This document shows, piece after piece, positions 1 to 7,033 of a DNA stretch of 64,000 nucleotides (position 1 is its first letter; each line of letters opens with the position of its first letter). Position numbers and translations under genes: made by a program. Origin of the DNA: Roseomonas sp. (GTDB lineage: Bacteria; Pseudomonadota; Alphaproteobacteria; Acetobacterales; Acetobacteraceae). The notes beneath the pieces are model-generated. The model searched no databases. It was not told the origin of the DNA and worked only from the letters and a program-made list of their open reading frames with translations. The stretch is from NCBI GenBank assembly GCA_020249775.1, contig JADCFA010000003.1:146309-210308 (forward strand), in the 5' to 3' direction.

Positions 1-179
1 GCCGCTTCCACCCATAACTGCCTGATCCGCGCTTCCGCCAGGGCAAGCTGCGCTGCATCCTGGCTGTCCCGCAGCACGGCAAAAAGCTGATCAAGCTCCG
101 CCGCGCGCGGTGTGCCCTGCGCCAGCGCCAGCCCGGGCAGCGCCAAGCCCAGCAGCAGGGCGGCGCGGCGTGTCATCAT
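1..179 (-). CDS. Exported protein, N-terminal part only (TPR-like, truncated by window edge)
   Basis: Only the first 59 or so codons are inside the window. The protein starts with two adjacent Met codons and a signal peptide (RRAALLLGLALPGLALAQ), then a helical stretch (LDQLFAVLRD, RIRQLWVEA) that resembles the start of small periplasmic tetratricopeptide proteins of alphaproteobacteria. The start overlaps the glcF stop as ATGA, so it is translationally coupled to glcF. Signal peptide and overlap are seen directly; the TPR assignment is inference from a short segment. Confidence 0.6.
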   Translation of the reverse strand, partial: MMTRRAALLLGLALPGLALAQGTPRAAELDQLFAVLRDSQDAAQLALAEARIRQLWVEA

Positions 180-1498
180 GCCAGCTCGCGCGCTTTCGCG
201 ATGCCTTCCGGTTCTGGCCCGCCCGCCATCCAATCGAGCAATTCCACCGTATGGATGGCCGGCATGGCCCCATCACCCAATTGGGTCAGGCAGCCGATAT
301 TCCCTGCCGCGATCACCGCCGCCCCAGTGCGTGCCAGATTCCCGAGCTTGCGTTCCTTCAATTGCCCGGCAATTTCCGGCTGCATGAGATTATAGGTCCC
401 GGCCGAACCGCAGCAGATATGACCCTCTGCCGGTTCCTTCACCTGAAACCCTGCCCTCGCCAATAATGCCTTCGGCTCCGCCGTGATCTTCTGCCCATGC
501 TGCAGCGAACAGGCCGCATGATACGCCACCGTCAACCCTGGAGCCGGCCGGCTTGGCGCATAGCCAAAGCGCGTCAGCACTTCCGAAATATCGGAAGCCA
601 GGCCCGCGACCTTCTCCGCCTTCTCTCGCCAGGGCGCCGCTTCCTCACGGAACATGAAGCCGTAATCCTTGAGCGTGGTGCCGCAACCGGATGCATTCAC
701 CACAATCGCATCCAGCCCTTCACCTTCAATTTCCGCCGACCAGGCCGCAATATTCGCCCGCGCCAGGCGCATCGCCGGATCATGATGGCCCATGTGATGA
801 TCAAGCGCCCCGCAGCAGCCCTGGCCCTTGGTCAGCACCACCTCAATCCCCATCCGCGTCAGCAGCCGGATCGTCGCCTCATTGATCGAGGGCGCCAAAA
901 CCTGCTGCGCGCAGCCCGTCAGCAAGCCAACTCGCCCGCGCCTTTCACCCTGCGCAGGAAAAACGCCGCGCCGCTCAATGGCCGAGGGCGATGGCACATG
1001 CGCAGGCGCGAGGCTCAGCATGGCGCGCAGCCGGGCCGCCATCACCGACTGGCCGGGCATCAAGCGGGCAAAAGGCCGCGCCAGGCTCGCACCTATCAAG
1101 GCAAGGCGGAAGCGGCCCGGATACGGCAAGACCGCAGAGAGCAAACGCCGCAGAAAACGCTCCGCCGCCGGGCGCTGATAGGTCTTTTCGATATAGGCTC
1201 GCGCATGATCCACCAGATGCATGTAATGCACGCCAGAAGGGCAGGTTGTCATGCAAGACAGGCAAGACAGGCAACGGTCCACATGCCGCACCTCAAGCTC
1301 ACTCGCTGGGCGGCCTGATTCCAGCATGTCCTTGATCAAGTAAATCCGACCCCGAGGCGAATCCAACTCATCGCCCCGCAACAGGAAGGTGGGGCAGGTC
1401 GCGGTGCACATCCCGCAATGCACGCAACTGCGCAAAATGCGGTTGCTCTCGGCAATATCCGGGTCAGCCAATTGGGCGGGGGTGAAAAGGGTCTGCAT
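176..1498 (-). CDS. glcF: Glycolate oxidase iron-sulfur subunit GlcF
   Basis: This 440-residue protein is the electron-transfer subunit of glycolate oxidase, which oxidises glycolate to glyoxylate with GlcD and GlcE. It has two ferredoxin-type clusters (Cys25, 28, 31, 35 and Cys76, 79, 82, 86), then two CCG-type cysteine-rich domains (GQGCCGALDHHMGHH and HICCGSAGTYN). The start at MQTLF was chosen over an upstream in-frame ATG because the family begins just before QLADPDIAESNRILRSC. No glcD or glcE lies next to it: the gene upstream is metF, 164 bp away. The downstream exported-protein gene overlaps by 4 nt. Confidence 0.93.
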   Translation of the reverse strand: MQTLFTPAQLADPDIAESNRILRSCVHCGMCTATCPTFLLRGDELDSPRGRIYLIKDMLESGRPASELEVRHVDRCLSCLSCMTTCPSGVHYMHLVDHARAYIEKTYQRPAAERFLRRLLSAVLPYPGRFRLALIGASLARPFARLMPGQSVMAARLRAMLSLAPAHVPSPSAIERRGVFPAQGERRGRVGLLTGCAQQVLAPSINEATIRLLTRMGIEVVLTKGQGCCGALDHHMGHHDPAMRLARANIAAWSAEIEGEGLDAIVVNASGCGTTLKDYGFMFREEAAPWREKAEKVAGLASDISEVLTRFGYAPSRPAPGLTVAYHAACSLQHGQKITAEPKALLARAGFQVKEPAEGHICCGSAGTYNLMQPEIAGQLKERKLGNLARTGAAVIAAGNIGCLTQLGDGAMPAIHTVELLDWMAGGPEPEGIAKARELA

Positions 1499-1662
1499 GA
1501 AAAAACTATAACCTACAAAACAAATCATGGGCAGAACCGGGGGGACCAACCCCAGACCCATGCCGGGGTCGCCGCAGGCCTAGGCCAGCGGCGCGCGCAG
1601 GATGGGTGTGGCGGCTGCGCGCCAAACCAAAGCCCGTTACCCGGGACCCCGCCAACAATACA

Positions 1663-2595
1663 TCAATCCCGACGCGGGCGGGCGCCAAGGATATGGGCGA
1701 TGGCGTAGGTCAAATCGGGGCGGTTCAGGGTGTAGAAGTGAAATTCATCCACGCCATTCGCCTGCAAAAGGCGCACCTGCTCGGCGGCCACCACGGCGGC
1801 CACCATGCGCCGCGTCTCCACATCCTCCTCCAGGCCCTCAAACAATTGGCCCATCCAGGCCGGGACACTCGCGCCGCACATGGCTGAGAATTTTACCACC
1901 TGCTGAAAATTGGATACCGGCAGAATACCCGGCACGATCGGCACCGTAATGCCCTTGGCATGGCAGCGATCAATGAAGCGCAGGAAAGTCTCGGCTTCGA
2001 AGAAATATTGCGTAATGGCGCGCGTCGCACCCGCGTCAATCTTGCGCTTCAGGAAATCCAAATCCGCATCTGCCGAAAGCGCCGCCGGGTGGGTTTCCGG
2101 ATAGGCGCCGACACTAATCTCAAAATCGCCAATGCGCTTCAGGCCCCGCACCAGATCCTCGGCCTGCGCATAACCACCCGGATGTGGCACATATTCGGAA
2201 GCCCCGGCGGGAGGATCACCCCGCAAGGCCACAATATGGCGGACACCGGCGGCCCAATAGCGCCGCGCCACCTCATCCACTTCTTCCCGCGTTGCGCCTA
2301 CGCAGGTCAGATGCGCGGCGGGGGTCAAGCTGGTTTCGGCCACCAGGCGGGCCACGGTCGCATGGGTGCGTTCCTGCGTGCTGCCCCCGGCCCCATAGGT
2401 GACCGAGACGAATCGAGGCCCAAGCGGTTCCAACCGCCGGATGCAGGCCCAAAGCTGTTCTTCCAGCTTGTCGGTCTTGGGGGGAAAGAATTCAAAGGAA
2501 AGCCGCGGCGCCGGCAAGGCCGCCGGGGCCGGCAGGGCGCTGAAACGCGGGCCAGTCAGCCAGCGGGCAAGCGGGCCAGGGGCAAGGTTATTCAT
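1663..2595 (-). CDS. metF: 5,10-methylenetetrahydrofolate reductase MetF
   Basis: The 310-residue enzyme reduces 5,10-methylene-THF to 5-methyl-THF, the methyl donor for methionine synthesis. The flavin TIM-barrel signatures are present: SFEFFPPKT near residue 35, FVSVTYGAGGSTQERT, RGDPP, and ITQYFFEAETFLRFIDRC with the family glutamine and aspartate. The start at MNNLAPG is preferred because upstream residues in the same frame are not family-like. It is divergent from mlaA across about 136 bp that must hold both promoters. No methionine-synthase gene is adjacent, and I did not recognise a SAM or SAH riboswitch upstream. Confidence 0.95.
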   Translation of the reverse strand: MNNLAPGPLARWLTGPRFSALPAPAALPAPRLSFEFFPPKTDKLEEQLWACIRRLEPLGPRFVSVTYGAGGSTQERTHATVARLVAETSLTPAAHLTCVGATREEVDEVARRYWAAGVRHIVALRGDPPAGASEYVPHPGGYAQAEDLVRGLKRIGDFEISVGAYPETHPAALSADADLDFLKRKIDAGATRAITQYFFEAETFLRFIDRCHAKGITVPIVPGILPVSNFQQVVKFSAMCGASVPAWMGQLFEGLEEDVETRRMVAAVVAAEQVRLLQANGVDEFHFYTLNRPDLTYAIAHILGARPRRD

Positions 2596-2731
2596 GACAA
2601 ATCCCGAGATGGTGAGGCGTTGAGCTTTCCGCAACGCCGCCCCCTTTGCCCATCACGCCCGTCTTGGCAAGGGCGCGCGCCCTGGGTTAAGCGCTTCCTC
2701 CCTTTTGGCTTTTCGCGCTAAGACCGATTTC

Positions 2732-3529
2732 ATGACAACTCCTGCTGCCCGCATCCTTGGCCCGGTTGCGCTTGCCCTGCTGGTATTGGCGGGCTGCGCC
2801 ACGCGCCCCCCTGCCGATGAACCGGAAGCCTTGCAGGAGTTCAGGGAAAACAACGATCCCTTCGAACCCACCAACCGCTTCATGTTCGAAGTGAATGAAG
2901 TGATTGACAAGGCCGTATTGCAGCCCATCGCGGAAGCCTACCGGGATTTGCTCCCCCAGCCGGTGCGTTCGGGGATCCGCAACGTTCTTGGTAATCTGCG
3001 CACACCAACAATCCTGACTGGCGACCTGCTGCAAGGCAATCTGACCCGCGCGCGCGAAACACTTGGCCGCTTCATCGTGAATTCCACCATCGGCATTGGC
3101 GGCATTGTGGATGTTGGCCGCCGCTATGACGTGCATGGCCATTCCGAGGATATGGGCCAGACCTTGGCAGTTTGGGGAGTGGGCGAGGGTTTTTACATGT
3201 TTGTCCCGCTGCTTGGCCCGACCACGGCGCGCGATTTGGTGGGCTTCGCGACGGATATCTATACCAACCCACAATCCTTGATCGGCCAGGGACAAATCCT
3301 GGATGTCTGGAATTACACGCGCATCGGCATGACGGTGGTGGATACCCGCGAAGCCCTGCTTGAGCCCTTTGATATGGTGCGCAAAACTTCGCTTGATCCC
3401 TACGCAACCCTGCGTTCGGCTTATCGCCAGCGCCGCGCCTTCGAAATCCAGAACAAGGATGGCCCAGGCGGCGCCGTGGCGCCTGCGGGCGGCGTTGGCT
3501 TTGGCCAAGGCGTGACGGAGCCCAAATAA
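2732..3529 (+). CDS. mlaA: Outer-membrane lipid asymmetry lipoprotein MlaA (VacJ)
   Basis: A 265-residue lipoprotein with signal peptide and lipobox L19-A20-G21-C22. The MlaA core is clear: NDPFEPTNRFMFEVNEVID, then NLRTPTILTGDLLQGN, RFIVNSTIGIGGIVDVG and LAVWGVGEGFYMFVPLLGPT. MlaA removes misplaced phospholipid from the outer leaflet and hands it to periplasmic MlaC. The ATG at 2732 was chosen because it puts the lipobox at the expected distance; an upstream in-frame ATG would add nine unlikely residues. The stop codon overlaps the mlaC start by one base. The mlaFEDB inner-membrane genes are not nearby. Confidence 0.94.
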   Translation: MTTPAARILGPVALALLVLAGCATRPPADEPEALQEFRENNDPFEPTNRFMFEVNEVIDKAVLQPIAEAYRDLLPQPVRSGIRNVLGNLRTPTILTGDLLQGNLTRARETLGRFIVNSTIGIGGIVDVGRRYDVHGHSEDMGQTLAVWGVGEGFYMFVPLLGPTTARDLVGFATDIYTNPQSLIGQGQILDVWNYTRIGMTVVDTREALLEPFDMVRKTSLDPYATLRSAYRQRRAFEIQNKDGPGGAVAPAGGVGFGQGVTEPK

Positions 3530-4161
3530 TGCTGAGGTCTCTACTGTCGCGCCGTCTTTTTCTTGCCAGCCTTGCTGGCATTGCCAGCCAGCCAGCGCGC
3601 GCGCAGCAAATGGACATCACCCGCGCCACTGCCTTTGTGGACAAGGCAGGCCAAGACTTGGTCAACGCCATCAATGATCCGCGCATGAGCTTACCGCAGC
3701 GGCGTGACAAGGTTGCCAGTATTCTGCGTTACGCGATTGACATCGAAGGCACGGGCCGCTTCATCCTCGGCCGCTATGTGCGCCAGGCAACCCCTGCCGA
3801 ATTGCAGGATTACCTGAAGCTGTTTGATGAGATTATCATCCGTAACCTCTCCGCGCGCTTTGGCGAATATCGCGGCGTGAAGTTTTCTCTCGGCCGTTCC
3901 CAACAGCGCACGGAAGAAGATGCGCTGGTCAGCACGCTGGTGGAAAGGCCCAATAGCCCTGCCTTCACGCTGGATTGGCGTGTCGCCGATATCAACGGCC
4001 AGCCCAAGGTGGTGGATGTGATCGCGGAAGGCACATCACTTCGCCTGACAACGCGCAGCGAATATGCCGCGGTCATTCAACGCAATGGCGGGCGCGTGGC
4101 CTCACTGCTCGAAGCCATGCGCGGCCAGATCGCCCAATTGGCGGCGCGCGAAGGCGGCTGA
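3529..4161 (+). CDS. mlaC: Periplasmic phospholipid shuttle MlaC (Ttg2D family)
   Basis: The 210-residue protein has an N-terminal export signal (RRLFLASLAGIASQPARA, with an Arg-Arg pair) followed by an MlaC fold: the stretch VDKAGQDLVNAINDPRMSL, IDIEGTGRFILGRYVRQATP and FDEIIIRNLSARFGEYRGVKF match the family. It carries phospholipid between MlaA and the inner-membrane Mla complex. The start shares one base with the mlaA stop (TAATG), so the two are co-translated. Its stop abuts the stop of the opposite-strand acetyltransferase with no gap, leaving no room for a separate terminator. Confidence 0.9.
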   Translation: MLRSLLSRRLFLASLAGIASQPARAQQMDITRATAFVDKAGQDLVNAINDPRMSLPQRRDKVASILRYAIDIEGTGRFILGRYVRQATPAELQDYLKLFDEIIIRNLSARFGEYRGVKFSLGRSQQRTEEDALVSTLVERPNSPAFTLDWRVADINGQPKVVDVIAEGTSLRLTTRSEYAAVIQRNGGRVASLLEAMRGQIAQLAAREGG

Positions 4162-4692
4162 TCAACCGGCTTTCAAGCTTTCGTAAATCACCATGGCATG
4201 CCCCCTATGGGTAAAGCCGCCCGCAGGCCGCATGCCGATATCTTCCATCACCTGGCGTGACGCTTCATTGCTTTCCCGCGCCACAGCGATGATGCGCGGC
4301 AATCCTGCAGCATGACCAAAATCCAGCGCGGCGCGCGCCGCTTCCCGCGCATAACCCTTGCCGCGACATTCCGGCCACAGCGCATAACGGAGCGCCACAC
4401 CGCGCCCATCGGGGCGTTCCATCAGCCCACAAATACCCAGAAACTCGCCGCTACCGCGTTCAAAGACAGACCAGGTGCCATAGCCACGCACCGCCCAGAA
4501 ATCTATGTCGTCTTCCAATTCTTCCCGCGTGCGCTCCGCACTGCGCGTCCCATGCAGCATGAAGCCAAAGACGCGCTCATCGGCCTTCAGGCGGATCAGA
4601 TCGGGCAATTGCTCGGGCGCGGGCGGCAACAGGGAAAGCCGCGCGGTGGTAATTCCGCGCGGGGTATGCAGCGCGCCAAGCGCCTGGCTCAC
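4162..4692 (-). CDS. GNAT-family N-acetyltransferase (RimJ/RimL-like)
   Basis: A 176-residue acetyl-CoA-dependent acyltransferase. [20 protein letters not shown] opens the fold, and the acetyl-CoA loop is [18 protein letters not shown] (pattern Q/RxxGxG/A) near residue 110. The C-terminal pair [15 protein letters not shown] and [13 protein letters not shown] is typical of the RimJ/RimL-like Acetyltransf_3 branch. The substrate cannot be told. The ATG overlaps the ettA stop by four bases, so it is expressed as the second gene of an ettA operon. Confidence 0.85.
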   Translation of the reverse strand: MSQALGALHTPRGITTARLSLLPPAPEQLPDLIRLKADERVFGFMLHGTRSAERTREELEDDIDFWAVRGYGTWSVFERGSGEFLGICGLMERPDGRGVALRYALWPECRGKGYAREAARAALDFGHAAGLPRIIAVARESNEASRQVMEDIGMRPAGGFTHRGHAMVIYESLKAG

Positions 4693-6368
4693 CGCTGCAA
4701 GGGCCGATATTTGATGCGATGCGGTTCCGTCGCATCCGCACCAAGACGGCGTCGCTTGTCTTCCTCATAGGCTTGGAAATTGCCCTCAAACCATTCCACA
4801 TGGCTATCGCCTTCAAAGGCCAGGATATGCGTGGCCAGACGATCCAAAAAGAAACGATCGTGGCTGATGATCACCGCGCAACCGGCGAAATCCATCAGCG
4901 CTTCTTCGAGGGAGCGCAGCGTATCCACATCCAAATCATTGGTCGGTTCGTCAAGCAGAATGACGTTATGTTCACGCTTCAGCATCTTCGCCAGGTGCAC
5001 ACGATTGCGTTCACCGCCGGAAAGCACACCAACGCGCTTCTGCTGATCCCCACCCTTGAAGTTGAAGGCCGCCACATAGGCGCGTGACGGGACGCTACGC
5101 TTACCAATCGTGATCATATCCATCCCATCCGAGATTTCTTCCCAGACCGTGCGTGTATCATTCAGGCTGTCGCGGCTTTGATCCACATAGCCAAGCTGGA
5201 CACTATCGCCGACCACAAGGCTGCCGGCATCGGGCTTTTCGCCGCCGGTGATCATCTTGAACAGCGTGGATTTGCCCGCGCCATTGGGGCCGATCACGCC
5301 AACAATGCCGCCCGGCGGTAGCTTGAAGGAAAGATTGTCAATCAGCAGCCGATCACCAAAACCTTTGGAGAGATTTTCAGCAACAATAACGGTATTGCCG
5401 AGCCTTGGTGCGGGCGGGATGGTGATTTCGGTCGGGTCCGGCGCCTTTTCCTGGCTGCGGCGCAGCAATTCCTCATAGGCCGCGATACGCGCCTTGGATT
5501 TCGCCTGCCGTGCCGCGGGTGACCGCCCGATCCATTCCTGTTCTTCGGCCAATTGGCGCTGGCGCGCGGTTTCTTCGCGTTCTTCCTGCGACAGGCGCTT
5601 GCGCTTGGCTTCCAGATAGGCGGAGTAATTCCCCTCATAGGGAATGCCGCGCCCACGATCCACTTCCAGAATCCAGCCCGTCACATTGTCCAGGAAGTAG
5701 CGATCATGCGTGACGATCAGCACCGCGCCCTGATATTCGCGCAGCGTCTTTTCAAGCCAGGCGACACTTTCCGCATCCAAATGGTTGGTCGGTTCGTCAA
5801 GCAGCAGCAGATCAGGCTTTTCCAGCAACAGGCGGCATAGCGCGACACGACGGCGTTCACCGCCCGAAAGATGCGTCACCGCACTATCAGCCGGCGGGCA
5901 GCGCAGCGCATCCAGCGCAATATCCACCTGCCGATCCACTTCCCAGCCATTCACCGCATCAATCTTTTCCTGCAGTTCCGCCTGTTCGGCCAGCAGGGTG
6001 TTCATCTCCTCCTCGCTCATTTCCTCGGCGAATTTTTCGGAGATTTCGTTGAAGCGCGCGAGATTCGCGGAAAGCTCGGCAAAGGCCGCGCGCACATTCT
6101 CACCGACCGTCAGATTGGGATCGAGTTGCGGTTCCTGCGGCAGATAGCCAACCTTGGCGCCTTCCGCCGCCCAGGCCTCACCGCCGAAATCCTTATCCTG
6201 CCCGGCCATGATGCGCATGAGCGTGGATTTGCCGGCGCCATTCGGCCCCAGCACGCCGATCTTGGCGGTGGGCAGGAAGGACAGTGTGATGCCTTTGAAG
6301 ACCTCTCGCCCGCCCGGATAGGACTTGGTGAGGTTCTTCATGACATAGACATATTGATAGGCGGCCAT
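4689..6368 (-). CDS. ettA: Energy-dependent translational throttle protein EttA (ABC-F ATPase)
   Basis: A 559-residue ABC-F protein with two ATPase cassettes and no membrane segments. Both Walker A motifs ([13 protein letters not shown] near residue 40 and [13 protein letters not shown] in the second half), both signatures ([26 protein letters not shown]) and both Walker B motifs ([24 protein letters not shown]) are intact. The N-terminal [22 protein letters not shown] and the length near 555 residues are those of EttA, which binds the ribosomal E site and couples the first translocation to ATP/ADP ratio. It is the first gene of the pair with the acetyltransferase. Confidence 0.96.
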   Translation of the reverse strand: MAAYQYVYVMKNLTKSYPGGREVFKGITLSFLPTAKIGVLGPNGAGKSTLMRIMAGQDKDFGGEAWAAEGAKVGYLPQEPQLDPNLTVGENVRAAFAELSANLARFNEISEKFAEEMSEEEMNTLLAEQAELQEKIDAVNGWEVDRQVDIALDALRCPPADSAVTHLSGGERRRVALCRLLLEKPDLLLLDEPTNHLDAESVAWLEKTLREYQGAVLIVTHDRYFLDNVTGWILEVDRGRGIPYEGNYSAYLEAKRKRLSQEEREETARQRQLAEEQEWIGRSPAARQAKSKARIAAYEELLRRSQEKAPDPTEITIPPAPRLGNTVIVAENLSKGFGDRLLIDNLSFKLPPGGIVGVIGPNGAGKSTLFKMITGGEKPDAGSLVVGDSVQLGYVDQSRDSLNDTRTVWEEISDGMDMITIGKRSVPSRAYVAAFNFKGGDQQKRVGVLSGGERNRVHLAKMLKREHNVILLDEPTNDLDVDTLRSLEEALMDFAGCAVIISHDRFFLDRLATHILAFEGDSHVEWFEGNFQAYEEDKRRRLGADATEPHRIKYRPLQR

Positions 6369-6470
6369 GGGGCGGGGGACCTGATGCGGTTAGGGGGTTG
6401 CGCGGAGGTAATAGAGCAGATTGCGGGCGGGTGAAATCGGGGTGCTTTCGCCCGGCGCTGTTTAGGCGGA
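6369..6470. promoter_or_regulatory. 5' flank of ettA, non-coding
   Basis: About 100 bp between the ettA start and the tandem repeat block. It must carry the ettA promoter and leader (read on the minus strand). I see no confident -35/-10 pair and no gene here. Confidence 0.3.
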
Positions 6471-6498
6471 TTGTCGAAGGGCTCCCAAAATCGCGGAA

Positions 6499-6521
6499 CT
6501 CGCGCGGCAGTGCCGCGCGAG
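6499..6521. repeat. Perfect 23-bp palindrome in repeat copy 1
   Basis: The 11-base arms ctcgcgcggca and tgccgcgcgag flank a single central g. The same palindrome recurs unchanged in the two following copies. Confidence 0.9.
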
Positions 6522-6667
6522 GGTCTGTCTTGGCAGCCCAGCGTCGGATCTGCGGAGGCGGCACGCCGGATCAGTGAATCAGCCGATCCAGCTGATTTCG
6601 CGTCCCTCCGGGGGATTTTTGCTCGCAAGCCGATTTTTGATTGTCGAGGGACCGCAAAATCACGGAA

Positions 6668-6690
6668 CTCGCGCGGCAGTGCCGCGCGAG
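6668..6690. repeat. Perfect 23-bp palindrome in repeat copy 2
   Basis: Identical in sequence to the palindrome of copy 1, 169 bp further on, although flanking bases have changed. Confidence 0.9.
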
Positions 6691-6837
6691 GGCCTGTCTA
6701 CGCGGCCCAGCGTCTGATCTGCGGAGGCGGCGCGCCGGAGCAGTGAATAAGCCGCTCCAACTGATTTCGCGTCCATCCGGGGGATTTTTGCTCGCAAGCC
6801 GATTTTTTGATTGTCGAGGGACCGCAAAATCGCGGAA

Positions 6838-6860
6838 CTCGCGCGGCAGTGCCGCGCGAG
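6838..6860. repeat. Perfect 23-bp palindrome in repeat copy 3
   Basis: Third identical palindrome, 170 bp after the second. It is followed at once by two further hairpins in the shortened copy 3. Confidence 0.9.
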
Positions 6861-6870
6861 GGTCTGTCTT

Positions 6871-6887
6871 GGCAGCCTTTGGCTGCC
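6871..6887. repeat. Short hairpin unique to repeat copy 3
   Basis: Arms ggcagcc and ggctgcc with a ttt loop. It lies at the junction where copy 3 has lost the middle of the unit, so it may be a product of the deletion. Confidence 0.75.
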
Positions 6888-6900
6888 GCCCTCCGGGGGA

Positions 6901-6925
6901 TTTTTGCCCGCTTAGCGGGCAAAAA
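6901..6925. repeat. 25-bp palindrome abutting the tRNA 3' end
   Basis: Arms tttttgcccgc and gcgggcaaaaa with a 3-base loop, directly adjoining the discriminator base of the tRNA. It looks like a terminator but has T5 before and A5 after the GC stem on both strands, the reverse of a Rho-independent terminator. It could act in tRNA 3' processing or transcript stability; that is inference. Confidence 0.7.
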
Positions 6926-6998
6926 TGGGCCCGGCAGGACTCGAACCTGCAACCAAACCGTTATGAGCGGTCCGCTCTGACCATTGAGCTACAGGCCC
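6926..6998 (-). tRNA. tRNA-Ile2 (anticodon CAT, AUA-decoding); tRNA-Met(CAT) less likely
   Basis: A full 73-nt cloverleaf folds on the minus strand: acceptor GGGCCTG/CGGGCCC, D-arm GCTC/GAGC, anticodon stem GACCG/CGGTT with loop CTCATAA, variable loop TGGTT, T-arm GCAGG/CCTGC, discriminator A. The anticodon is CAT. Pairs C4-G69 and C5-G68 are the features that lysidine synthetase TilS reads in E. coli tRNA-Ile2, and the loop and variable region resemble that tRNA more than elongator tRNA-Met. CCA is not encoded. If correct, TilS converts C34 to lysidine so the tRNA reads AUA as isoleucine. Confidence 0.85.
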
Positions 6999-7033
6999 AT
7001 CAATACCCTGATAGCCCCCAGACCGCCCGGAAA

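Larger units (their letters stand above)
6471..6911. repeat. Tandem non-coding repeat, 2.5 copies of a 170-bp unit
   Basis: Copy 1 spans 6471-6640, copy 2 spans 6641-6810, and copy 3 starts at 6811 and is shortened by an internal deletion to about 100 bp. Each copy begins ttgtcgaagg or ttgtcgaggg and carries the same 23-bp palindrome. Copies 1 and 2 differ at scattered bases. One pair of differences is compensatory: arms ggatc/gatcc (6568-6572 and 6585-6589) in copy 1 become ggagc/gctcc (6737-6741 and 6754-6758) in copy 2. The period of 170 is not a multiple of three, so the copies cannot share a reading frame; open frames here look accidental. The block sits just past the 3' end of the tRNA (minus strand) and upstream of ettA. 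Confidence 0.9.

Noticed and set aside
6471..6911. CRISPR array
   Set aside because: Only about 2.5 copies of a 170-bp unit, no short repeats separated by unique spacers, and no cas genes in the window.
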